Source: Bacteroidota bacterium (GTDB lineage Bacteria > Bacteroidota > Bacteroidia > Chitinophagales > UBA10324). From it: a DNA stretch of 64,000 nucleotides. The number at the start of each line of letters is the position of its first letter. Position 1 is the first letter of the stretch. Made by a program: the position numbers and the translations under genes. Below are positions 17,538-25,444 of this stretch, one piece after another. The stretch lies in assembly GCA_014190575.1 (NCBI GenBank), contig BJGQ01000006.1, positions 1 to 64,000 of the forward strand, written 5' to 3'. The notes below the pieces were generated by a model that saw only the letters and a list, made by a program, of their open reading frames with translations, was not told where the DNA came from and ran no database searches.

Positions 17538-20500
17538 ATGGAGAAGCAGTTGGCTTTTAGAGTTTTTATTAATGATAAAGTCGGACAAAATATCCGATCG
17601 TGGTTTGAGTGGTTTGCTGATAATATCAGTGAACAAACTCCTTATGATGCATTTGAATTCTATTCTATTGATTCATACTCAAATTCTTTAAGCCTCAAGT
17701 ATTTTTCAGGAAATAAAACTTTCTTTTCGACAGAAGGAATTTCTCTCCAGATTGCATTGAAAGTTTTTCAATCGGGAAACGAATATATTTTCCCGCATAC
17801 TGATTTAGCTTTTGACCCTTTTGCACAAAATAAAGTTTTAGATAATTTGCCAAAATGGAAGATGGTGCTTCCAATTTTTTTTAATGCTGAATGTGTTGGT
17901 GTATTGTCAATTTTATCAGAACAACCGTTCCGACAAAAGGAGAAATTTGAAAATCGCTGTCGTGATTGGGTAAAACAATCTGCATTAATAATTAAGAATA
18001 ATTTTCTTGAAAAAAATAGAACTACCACGCCGGATTCATTATCTCTTGCTTTAGAATCCGTACAGGATTTGGTTTTTGAATTGAATGAAAATTTTGAAAT
18101 AACATTTTCAAACGATTCATTTAAAAATTTCCTTAAAAATTTCTCGGGTAAAAACTTTGCTCCCTCCAATAAAAACCTAAAATCAATACTGGGAAATGAA
18201 TTCAATGAAATTATTTCAGGAATTCAAAAAGCATTGGAAGGGATAAGAAATTTTTGCACGAAGAAAATCCTTATCAGTGGCGAGGAGAAAAATTTCCACT
18301 TCACTTTTTCTCCTGTTTTCGGAATTGAAAAAAAATGTTTCTGTTTTGCAACTGAGATTTCAATTGCAGTAAAAACAAATTCTGATTCTACAATAAGAAA
18401 TTCAAGATTAAGTGAATCGCTTATTCAGTTGATTCCTGATATTGTTTGGGTAGTGGATGAAAGAGGAACCATCAAATTTGTGAATTCTTCATTCGAAAGA
18501 ATAACCGGATTTTCATCCGATGAAGTTATTGGCCGTTCGTCATTTGAATTTTTCAGCAAGGAAGAATTACCTAATCACCTGCAACAAATGTTGTTGTATT
18601 TATCAGGTAAAAACAAAAGGAGCGATGATTATTTTGAATTCAAATTCGTAGATAAGCAAGGAAAAAATATTGTTCTTGAATCTGTCGCAATCAATCAACT
18701 TGAGCACAGCGAAATAAAAGGAATAGTAGTTAGTGCGCGCAATGTTACCAGACAGGCATCAGAGCGTCGTGAGTTGGAAGACAAGGAAGAACTTTATCAT
18801 TCGTTGTTTGAAAGTCTATCAGAGGCAATTTTAATTACCGATAAAAATCATTTTCTGGTTTATTGCAATTCACTGCTTTCAAATCTTACAGGATACACAA
18901 TGCAAGAATTGGGTTCGATGCCAATGTATCAGTTAATTGTTGCGGAAGAATACTGGCAAGTGGTTTTGAATGGAATTAATAATCGCTTCAATGGAAACTC
19001 CGAACAATACGAAGTTGAATTGGTCAGGAAAGATGGAAACAGAATTTGGGCATCAATTACTGCAGCTCCATATAAAGATAAGAGTGGTGAAATTGTTGGA
19101 AGCGTTGGTACCATCACTGATATCACTCAACGAAAAAAAGTTGAAGATGAGATTAGGTGGCTGGCAAAATTTCCGGAAGAAAATCCTTCACCTATTATTC
19201 GCATTGCTGATTCCGGAAAAATTCTCTACTTCAATAAATCTTCGCAATCAATAATTAATCACATCAGCATTGATGGTATTTTAAATTCTGAATGGCAAAA
19301 TATTATTTCGAAACAATTTCAAACCAATAGCATCAGTAAAATTGATATTGAGGTGGAAGGTCGGTATTACAACCTCACAATCACACCTCTTATCAATAAC
19401 AGTTACTGCAATATTTACGCAATTGATATAACTGACAGAATTGTTTTTCAGAAGCAGTTACTTGAAAGCGAACAGCGGCTTCAGTTTTTGATGAACTCGA
19501 CTACCGAGGGAATTTTAGTTTACGATAATGGAATAATCATTGATCTGAATCAAGCGGTGGCGCGAATGATTGGTTACAGCGAAGAAGAAATACTTGGGAA
19601 AAGTATTTTGTTTTTTACCAATGAAAGTAACCGTGAATTGTTCAGAGAGAATTCAAAAAAAGATTTAACACTTCCTTATGAAACATCTCTTGCTCACAAA
19701 GACGGGAATGAAATAAAAGTTGAAATCACTGGTCGGTCTCATTTTTATAAAGGAAGAAAAGTTAAAGTGGTAGCCATTCGCGATATCAGTCTGCGCAAAA
19801 AAGCTGAACAACATTTAAAGGAAAACGAAGAACGGTTAAAATATTTTTTCAGCATTACGAGCGAAGGAATTTTGTTAATAGACAATGAAAAAATCATTGA
19901 TGTCAATACTGCATTTTTAAAACTCACAGGTTTTTCACAAGAAGAAGTGCTTAATAAAAATATTTCGGAATTGAATAATGAAACGATGAAAGAAAAACTT
20001 TCGTCGTTGCTGGTTTCACAAAATAATATTGATACAGAATTTGCACTCAAAACAAAGGACGGAAAAGAATTTTTTGTTGAAGTGAATTCGCAAATGCAGG
20101 AATACCTTGGTCAATTAATTCGCGTGGTGGTTATTCGCGATATCACCCAGTTGAAAAAAGACGAAGAAGAAATTCTCGGAGCAAAAAAAGTAGCCGAGGA
20201 TGCGCAACATGCCGAAGAACAATTCTTAGCTAAAATGAGTCATGAAATCCGAACGCCTATGAATGGTATTATTGGGTTGACTGATATTTTACTAAAAGAA
20301 CCAACATCGCATGAACAGGAAGAATATTTAAGATTGATAAAACAATCAGCAGATAATTTGCTTGTGATTATCAATGATATTTTAGACTTATCAAAAATCC
20401 GAAGTGGAAAAATTCAATTTGAAATTATTGATATCAGTTTGCGCGAAATGATGCGCGCCATTTTTATGGCCACCAATATTAAAGCAGTAGAAAAAAATCT

Positions 20501-21731
20501 GGATTATAATTTTTCTGTTGATGTTCGCATCCCTGAAATTATTCGCGGCGACAGAATCAGACTGAATCAAATTTTACTCAATCTGATTTCAAATGCGATA
20601 AAATTTACAGAGAAAGGCAGGGTTCATTTCAGCGCAGAATTTATTAAAAAGGAAATAGGGAAAGTATATATCCAATTTAAAGTGGAAGACAGTGGGATAG
20701 GCATTCCTGAAAAAGAACAGACGAAAATATTTGAATCATACAGGCAGGCTAGTGCTGACACAACACGAAAGTTCGGCGGAACCGGATTGGGGTTGCCTAT
20801 TGTAAAGCAGTTGGTGGAATTGCAAGGTGGGGAAATTCATATCAACAGTAAATCTGGAGAAGGAAGTACTTTTTATTTTACTCTTCCATTTGAAGTGAGT
20901 GAAATAGCGGATGAGAAAATTACTGAAACAGTTTCACCTAAAAAGAAAAATCAACCGGAAATTGAAACCGAGAAAAACGGAATTAATATTTTATTAGTTG
21001 ATGATAATTTTATTAATCGCCTTTTAGTAATTCATTTATTGGACGACAAAGGATACACCGTTATTGAAGCCGAAAATGGTTATGGTGCAATAGAAAAATT
21101 AAAAGAAGAAGACATTGATTTAGTGTTGATGGATATATCAATGCCCGACCTGGATGGATTGGAAGCAACAAGAATAATTCGTAAAATGGATGAAGCTTAC
21201 TTACACAAAGTACCAATCATTGCAATGACAGCTCATGCGTTTCAGCAACAAATTCAGGAAGCGCTTGATTCAGGAATGAATGATTACCTGAGTAAGCCTT
21301 TTAAGCCTGAAGAACTGTTTCAGAAAATTAACAACCAATTAAATCCTGTTGTTAATGATATTTTGGAGAAAGATAAAGTTGAAGTTGTAGATGAAAAATT
21401 TTATGACCTCTCTTTCTTGACTCAGTATTATGATAATGAACAAGAGTTCATCAACAGCATTTTAGCATTATATGTAAAAGAAACTCCTTCGAGCATTCAT
21501 CAGATTGAAGATGCTGTAAATAAAAAAGACTGGACTGCATTTAAATCTCTGTCACATAAAATTAAAACCAACATTATGATGATGGGAATAAAAAGGGCGG
21601 AACCCTTTCTTCATATTGCCGCTGCCATTGATATTAATAATGTGGATGTAGAAAAAATAAAAACTTCGTTCGCTGAATTCAAAAAGTATTCTCTGAAAGC
21701 AATTGAGCAAATTGCAAAAGAGTGCTTGTAA
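17538..21731 (+). CDS. hybrid sensor histidine kinase (GAF, six PAS, HisKA, HATPase, REC, Hpt)
   Basis: This 1397-residue phosphorelay protein has no transmembrane segment, so it senses an internal signal. An N-terminal GAF-like region (about 1-165) is followed by six PAS-type units, starting at about 170, 290, 420, 545, 655 and 778; several have the typical NxxF..xTGxxxxEVxG pattern. The HisKA phospho-acceptor is H902 in MSHEIRTPMNG. The HATPase has the N box NLISNAIKF and FGGTGLGLPI. A receiver domain carries phospho-acceptor D1199 in LMDISMPDLDG, and a C-terminal Hpt has H1340 in SLSHKIKTN. All four relay stations are thus present in one chain. A TTG at 17532 could extend it by two residues. 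No cognate regulator lies beside it; it is flanked by T9SS cargo genes on the other strand. Confidence 0.93.
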   Translation: MEKQLAFRVFINDKVGQNIRSWFEWFADNISEQTPYDAFEFYSIDSYSNSLSLKYFSGNKTFFSTEGISLQIALKVFQSGNEYIFPHTDLAFDPFAQNKVLDNLPKWKMVLPIFFNAECVGVLSILSEQPFRQKEKFENRCRDWVKQSALIIKNNFLEKNRTTTPDSLSLALESVQDLVFELNENFEITFSNDSFKNFLKNFSGKNFAPSNKNLKSILGNEFNEIISGIQKALEGIRNFCTKKILISGEEKNFHFTFSPVFGIEKKCFCFATEISIAVKTNSDSTIRNSRLSESLIQLIPDIVWVVDERGTIKFVNSSFERITGFSSDEVIGRSSFEFFSKEELPNHLQQMLLYLSGKNKRSDDYFEFKFVDKQGKNIVLESVAINQLEHSEIKGIVVSARNVTRQASERRELEDKEELYHSLFESLSEAILITDKNHFLVYCNSLLSNLTGYTMQELGSMPMYQLIVAEEYWQVVLNGINNRFNGNSEQYEVELVRKDGNRIWASITAAPYKDKSGEIVGSVGTITDITQRKKVEDEIRWLAKFPEENPSPIIRIADSGKILYFNKSSQSIINHISIDGILNSEWQNIISKQFQTNSISKIDIEVEGRYYNLTITPLINNSYCNIYAIDITDRIVFQKQLLESEQRLQFLMNSTTEGILVYDNGIIIDLNQAVARMIGYSEEEILGKSILFFTNESNRELFRENSKKDLTLPYETSLAHKDGNEIKVEITGRSHFYKGRKVKVVAIRDISLRKKAEQHLKENEERLKYFFSITSEGILLIDNEKIIDVNTAFLKLTGFSQEEVLNKNISELNNETMKEKLSSLLVSQNNIDTEFALKTKDGKEFFVEVNSQMQEYLGQLIRVVVIRDITQLKKDEEEILGAKKVAEDAQHAEEQFLAKMSHEIRTPMNGIIGLTDILLKEPTSHEQEEYLRLIKQSADNLLVIINDILDLSKIRSGKIQFEIIDISLREMMRAIFMATNIKAVEKNLDYNFSVDVRIPEIIRGDRIRLNQILLNLISNAIKFTEKGRVHFSAEFIKKEIGKVYIQFKVEDSGIGIPEKEQTKIFESYRQASADTTRKFGGTGLGLPIVKQLVELQGGEIHINSKSGEGSTFYFTLPFEVSEIADEKITETVSPKKKNQPEIETEKNGINILLVDDNFINRLLVIHLLDDKGYTVIEAENGYGAIEKLKEEDIDLVLMDISMPDLDGLEATRIIRKMDEAYLHKVPIIAMTAHAFQQQIQEALDSGMNDYLSKPFKPEELFQKINNQLNPVVNDILEKDKVEVVDEKFYDLSFLTQYYDNEQEFINSILALYVKETPSSIHQIEDAVNKKDWTAFKSLSHKIKTNIMMMGIKRAEPFLHIAAAIDINNVDVEKIKTSFAEFKKYSLKAIEQIAKECL

Positions 21732-21736
21732 TTCGG

Positions 21737-23002
21737 TTACATTTTCACAAACATTCCAGTTTGAAAATTATTTCCAGAAGAAATTTTTATAAAATAAATT
21801 CCGTTTATAAATCCGGATATATCCATTCTGATTTGTGAATTAGTATTTATTGGTTGAATAAAATCCTGTTTGATTTTTTTTCCTGCGCCATCGAAAATTT
21901 CAATATCAAAATTGTTTTGGTTTTCAGTTGAAGCAATATTGAAATTAACATAATCAGTGGAAGGATTGGGATAGATTTTCAGAGAAGGATTTAAATTAAT
22001 AGTTGAATTTTCAATTGACAGATATAAGAAAGGTTCATCAAACCGAACAACCCCCTTGTTGGTTGTAGCTAACCAAATTACACCGGTAGTGTCAATTAGA
22101 ATATCATTGATAGAACTGTCGGGCATTCCAACTGTTGAATCATTAAACACCTGCCAATAAATACTTCCTAGATAACGAACCAATCCACCATCAAATGTTC
22201 CGCACAAAATTTTTCCGTCTTTATCTATTTCCAGAGAATTAACAGTGTAACTCGGCATATCAGAATTTGCCGGACTAAATTCAACATAAGGAGGAGAATT
22301 ATAAATGAACGAAGCAAGCCCATGAGCTGCGCAGCCTAACCACTTGAATCCATTTGTTCCGATTGCAATATCCTGAATGGTATTGTCAGGCACACCACCA
22401 TTGAGAATAGTGTAAGTAATTAAGGAAGTATCAACTACTCTCGTAAGCCCACCATTAACAGTTCCAATCCACATGGTATCATTTGTTGCAGGAACAATGC
22501 AATCAATATTATCAGACATCAACGCTGATGAAAACTGCTGGTAAATAGTCCAGGTTGTATCCATATCCCATACTGCAATTCCACCAGTGGTTCCAATCCA
22601 CATTTTATTTTGTGAATCAATGGTAATTGCTTTTACGATGTTTGATGGAAGTTGCGAATTTGCCACCGTGTAGATGTTCCAGTTAGTTCCGTCAAACTTT
22701 CCCAATCCTCCCCCGGCAGTTCCTATCCATTTATTTCCGATCGCATCAACTGTAATTGCAAAAATATTGTTGAGATAAGAAGTTGTTTGATTATTAAATA
22801 AGAAATAATTCCAATTCACGCCATCAAATGAAGTGAAACCGTATTCGCTTCCTGCCCATAAAATATTTCCTTCTCGGGCAAGGCAATTGATTTTATTTAC
22901 AATGAGAGGAGTATTGGTTGTATCGTAAACTGTAAATACCTGTTGTGCATTTATTGCATAAAATGAAAACAGAAAAAGAAGAATTGAAAAAAATAATTTC
23001 AT
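21737..23002 (-). CDS. Reg_prop beta-propeller T9SS cargo protein
   Basis: This 421-residue protein has a signal peptide (about 1-19, ending AINAQQ). Repeats of about 40-45 residues follow with the two-component-regulator-propeller pattern: NKWIGTAGGGLGKFDG, NKMWIGTTGGIAVWD, TMWIGTVNGGLTRV, FKWLGCAAHGLASF, KILCGTFDGGLVRY and VIWLATTNKGVVRFDE. The C-terminal 85 residues are a type A sorting domain (LKIYPNPSTDY). Such propellers form the periplasmic sensor of hybrid regulators in Bacteroidota, but here the propeller is a free, exported protein without kinase domains. The gene starts 15 nt after the pseudouridine synthase gene and is likely cotranscribed with it. Confidence 0.8.
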   Translation of the reverse strand: MKLFFSILLFLFSFYAINAQQVFTVYDTTNTPLIVNKINCLAREGNILWAGSEYGFTSFDGVNWNYFLFNNQTTSYLNNIFAITVDAIGNKWIGTAGGGLGKFDGTNWNIYTVANSQLPSNIVKAITIDSQNKMWIGTTGGIAVWDMDTTWTIYQQFSSALMSDNIDCIVPATNDTMWIGTVNGGLTRVVDTSLITYTILNGGVPDNTIQDIAIGTNGFKWLGCAAHGLASFIYNSPPYVEFSPANSDMPSYTVNSLEIDKDGKILCGTFDGGLVRYLGSIYWQVFNDSTVGMPDSSINDILIDTTGVIWLATTNKGVVRFDEPFLYLSIENSTINLNPSLKIYPNPSTDYVNFNIASTENQNNFDIEIFDGAGKKIKQDFIQPINTNSQIRMDISGFINGIYFIKISSGNNFQTGMFVKM

Positions 23003-23017
23003 AAAATATTTAATTAT

Positions 23018-23794
23018 TTATCTCATCAGCATTCCTATTTCTCTGTCATTTAAATGTTTCCATTTTCCCCTTGGTAAATCTTTTTTTGTTAATCCGGCAA
23101 ACATTACGCGGTCTAATTTTTCAACTGTGTAACCTAGGGCTTCAAACATGCGGCGCACCACCCGGTTTTTTCCTGAATGAATTTGAATGCCGATTATACT
23201 TTTATCATGATCATCAGCATAAGCAACTTCATCGGCGTTGGCTTCGCCATCATCCAACTTCACTCCCGAAGCTAATTGTTCAAGATGTGCCAATGTTACA
23301 TTCTTGTCTAACTTAACCATGTACAATTTTTTAACTTCTTTACTTGGATGCGAAAGTTTTTGTGCAAGGTCACCATCGTTCGTTAATAGAATTAATCCTG
23401 TCGTGTTTCTATCTAAACGACCAACAGGATACAATCTTTCAGTTGAAGCGCCCTTTACTAAATCCATCACTGTTTTTCTATCCTTCTCATCACTTGTAGT
23501 TGTGATAAAATTTTTCGGCTTATTCAATAGCACATAAACTTTTTTCTGAAAAGATTTTACAAGTTTACCATCATACTTTACTTCCTGAGTAGGCATTACC
23601 CTGTAACCCATTTCGGTAACAACTTTCCCATCAACAGTAACTTTTCCTGCTTTTATATAGTCATCTGCTTTTCGCCGTGCGCAAACTCCGGCATTACTCA
23701 AATACTTATTCAGGCGAGTGCCTTTGCCATCATCAGTTTTTTCTTTCTCAAAAAACTTTTCATTCTTTTGTTTTATCGGAATCCTGTTTCTCAT
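23018..23794 (-). CDS. 23S/16S rRNA pseudouridine synthase, RluB/RsuA family
   Basis: The enzyme isomerises a specific uridine in rRNA to pseudouridine. The 258 residues comprise a basic N-terminus, an S4 RNA-binding domain (RLNKYLSNAGVCARRKADDYIKAG, about 28-85) and the catalytic domain. The catalytic motif is VGRLDRNTTGLILLTNDG, with the essential Asp in GRLD. The C-terminal signature GKNRVVRRMFEALGY is also present. The sequence is closer to RluB than RsuA in length, but target specificity cannot be settled here. The ATG lies 7 nt after a -7 promoter box. Confidence 0.9.
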   Translation of the reverse strand: MRNRIPIKQKNEKFFEKEKTDDGKGTRLNKYLSNAGVCARRKADDYIKAGKVTVDGKVVTEMGYRVMPTQEVKYDGKLVKSFQKKVYVLLNKPKNFITTTSDEKDRKTVMDLVKGASTERLYPVGRLDRNTTGLILLTNDGDLAQKLSHPSKEVKKLYMVKLDKNVTLAHLEQLASGVKLDDGEANADEVAYADDHDKSIIGIQIHSGKNRVVRRMFEALGYTVEKLDRVMFAGLTKKDLPRGKWKHLNDREIGMLMR

Positions 23795-23801
23795 ACATGT
23801 G

Positions 23802-23809
23802 CAAAAGTA
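23802..23809 (-). promoter_or_regulatory. -7 promoter box TACTTTTG of the pseudouridine synthase gene
   Basis: On the minus strand TACTTTTG is followed by CACATGT and then the ATG at 23794, a gap of 7 nt. The transcript is predicted to be leaderless or nearly so. Confidence 0.6.
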
Positions 23810-23881
23810 ATGTGAACATAATTGAAACCATTACGATATAATCTTTTCAAATTTGTTCATTCAAAAAAAAAATTCAAACTC

Positions 23882-25117
23882 ATGAAAAGATTTCTCTTAC
23901 TCTCATTTTTGTTTTCATCATTGGCATTTGGTTCAAAAGCTCAATCGCTTGGTTGCGTGGAAAATTCTGTAATCAATATGTCACAATTTTGTCCAGCCGT
24001 TGTTGATTCCGTATGGGGATGCGATGGCAATTGCTACCTAAATCCATGCGAAGCATTGTTTCATTCTGGTGTTACACACTTTACACACGACCAATGCCTA
24101 GCTTCTCAACAATGTCATGCTGATTTTACATACTCAGATTTTGGTGGTGTAGCAAATTTTATTGATTCATCGTTTGGTTCAGGAGTAGGTACAGTAAGCT
24201 ATGTTTATGAGTTTGGTGATGGCGATACATCGCATAACGGTAACCCTTCGCATACTTATGCTACGGCTGGTTATTATTTAGTTTGTTTAACAATTAGCGA
24301 TCCTGTTTGTACCAGTACTTCTTGCAGATATATTTTAGCACCTGGCGGTGGTCCTTGCACACCTATGTTTACTGCTTCAACCTATTGTGGGTTAACAACT
24401 TTTACTGATTTATCAACTCCAGCTAATTATTCATTTGCAGATTGGGATTTTGGAGATTTATCAACAACAACAGCTCCCCCTGGAAATATAACACATCAAT
24501 ATGATACCGCAGGAACTTATTTAGTGATTTTTACAATGCACGATACAATTAACAATTGCACAACTGGTTATTCTGCAACAATTACAGTAACGCTTCCTGA
24601 AGTATCTGCAGGGTTTACTTATACTTCAACCGGATTGCCTGATAATATTGTAACTTTTGCAAATACAAGTACTGGTGCAGAAACTTATAATTGGGACTTT
24701 GGAGATGGAGCAACTGATTCTGTAGAAAACCCTACACACGATTATGCTGCAAATTGTAATTATACTGTTGTGTTGACTGCTTTTGATTCTGCTGGTTGCA
24801 CTTCAATAATAACAGCGCAAATTGATGCATGCAATACTGGTATTCCAACCTACTCATCTGTTTTAAATTCATTGTCAGTTTATCCGAATCCTGCTAAAGA
24901 AAATATCAATGTAGTTTTGAATAGCAGAATGGCGAGCGATGTTGTATTAACTGTAAAAGATGTGACAGGCAGAAATGTTGTTGAATCCACTCCAATTCAT
25001 ATTAATGCCGGAAAAAATAATTACAATCTTAAATTGCCAGCACTTTCTGCAGGCGTTTACATGATTCATATTAGCGATGATTATGGAATGATGAACACTC
25101 GCGTATTAATTAAATAA
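23882..25117 (+). CDS. PKD-repeat T9SS cargo protein with a Kazal-like N-terminal domain
   Basis: The start is set at the ATG at 23882 (MKRFLLLSF...), which gives a signal peptide ending FGSKAQ; the upstream in-frame codon at 23822 would bury it. The protein then has 411 residues. A cysteine-rich segment of about 50 residues follows (GCVENS..FCPAVVDSVWGCDGNCYLNPCEAL..GVTHFT..QC), resembling a degenerate Kazal-type inhibitor fold. Three PKD domains come next, each with a W/Y-x-FGDG-like core (YEFGDGDTS, DWDFGDLST, NWDFGDGAT). A type A sorting domain (LSVYPNPAKEN) ends it. PKD modules are usually adhesive or spacer domains on surface proteins. A strong terminator follows. Confidence 0.82.
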   Translation: MKRFLLLSFLFSSLAFGSKAQSLGCVENSVINMSQFCPAVVDSVWGCDGNCYLNPCEALFHSGVTHFTHDQCLASQQCHADFTYSDFGGVANFIDSSFGSGVGTVSYVYEFGDGDTSHNGNPSHTYATAGYYLVCLTISDPVCTSTSCRYILAPGGGPCTPMFTASTYCGLTTFTDLSTPANYSFADWDFGDLSTTTAPPGNITHQYDTAGTYLVIFTMHDTINNCTTGYSATITVTLPEVSAGFTYTSTGLPDNIVTFANTSTGAETYNWDFGDGATDSVENPTHDYAANCNYTVVLTAFDSAGCTSIITAQIDACNTGIPTYSSVLNSLSVYPNPAKENINVVLNSRMASDVVLTVKDVTGRNVVESTPIHINAGKNNYNLKLPALSAGVYMIHISDDYGMMNTRVLIK

Positions 25118-25142
25118 AGCTAAATCTCTTATTAAAATTAGT

Positions 25143-25176
25143 AGAGGCTGTCGTAAAATGACAGCCTCTTTTTTTT
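25143..25176 (+). terminator. Rho-independent terminator after the PKD T9SS gene
   Basis: A 10-bp stem (AGAGGCTGTC with GACAGCCTCT) and a 7-nt loop are followed by eight T. It lies 26 nt past the stop at 25117. Confidence 0.9.
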
Positions 25177-25222
25177 CAATAATTATTTCACAATAATTAC
25201 TTCAAAGATTTTATTTGTGAGG

Positions 25223-25253
25223 TTTGGTTCATTTGCGGATAAGAATATATTTG
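25223..25253 (+). promoter_or_regulatory. full Bacteroidota promoter of tRNA-Asn (TTTG-19-TATATTTG)
   Basis: TTTG at 25223-25226 and TATATTTG at 25246-25253 are separated by exactly 19 nt. This is the textbook -33/-7 arrangement for the primary sigma factor of Bacteroidota. It lies 28 nt before the tRNA. Confidence 0.85.
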
Positions 25254-25281
25254 CACTCCCGAAATAAAAATCGGTTTAAAT

Positions 25282-25355
25282 TCCTCCTTAGCTCAGTTGG
25301 TTAGAGCATCTGACTGTTAATCAGAGGGTCTCTGGTTCAAGTCCAGAAGGGGGAG
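25282..25355 (+). tRNA. tRNA-Asn (anticodon GTT)
   Basis: The 74-nt sequence folds into a full cloverleaf. The acceptor stem is TCCTCCT with AGGGGGA (one T-G wobble) and discriminator G. The D arm carries AGCTCAGTTGGTTAGAGC. The anticodon stem CTGA/TCAG encloses loop CTGTTAA with anticodon GTT. The T arm is TCTGG-TTCAAGT-CCAGA. CCA is not encoded. A full promoter precedes it and a terminator follows, so it is a single-gene transcription unit between the PKD gene and comM. Confidence 0.97.
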
Positions 25356-25365
25356 CAAAAAAGTG

Positions 25366-25398
25366 AGGCTGCTGGAAAAAACCCTGCAGCCTTTTTTT
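25366..25398 (+). terminator. Rho-independent terminator after tRNA-Asn
   Basis: AGGCTGC pairs with GCAGCCT around a 13-nt loop and is followed by seven T. It begins 10 nt after the tRNA. Confidence 0.85.
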
Positions 25399-25444
25399 AT
25401 TATAGATTTCTCTTTATCAATTTCAATTTTACTTTTATTGAATT

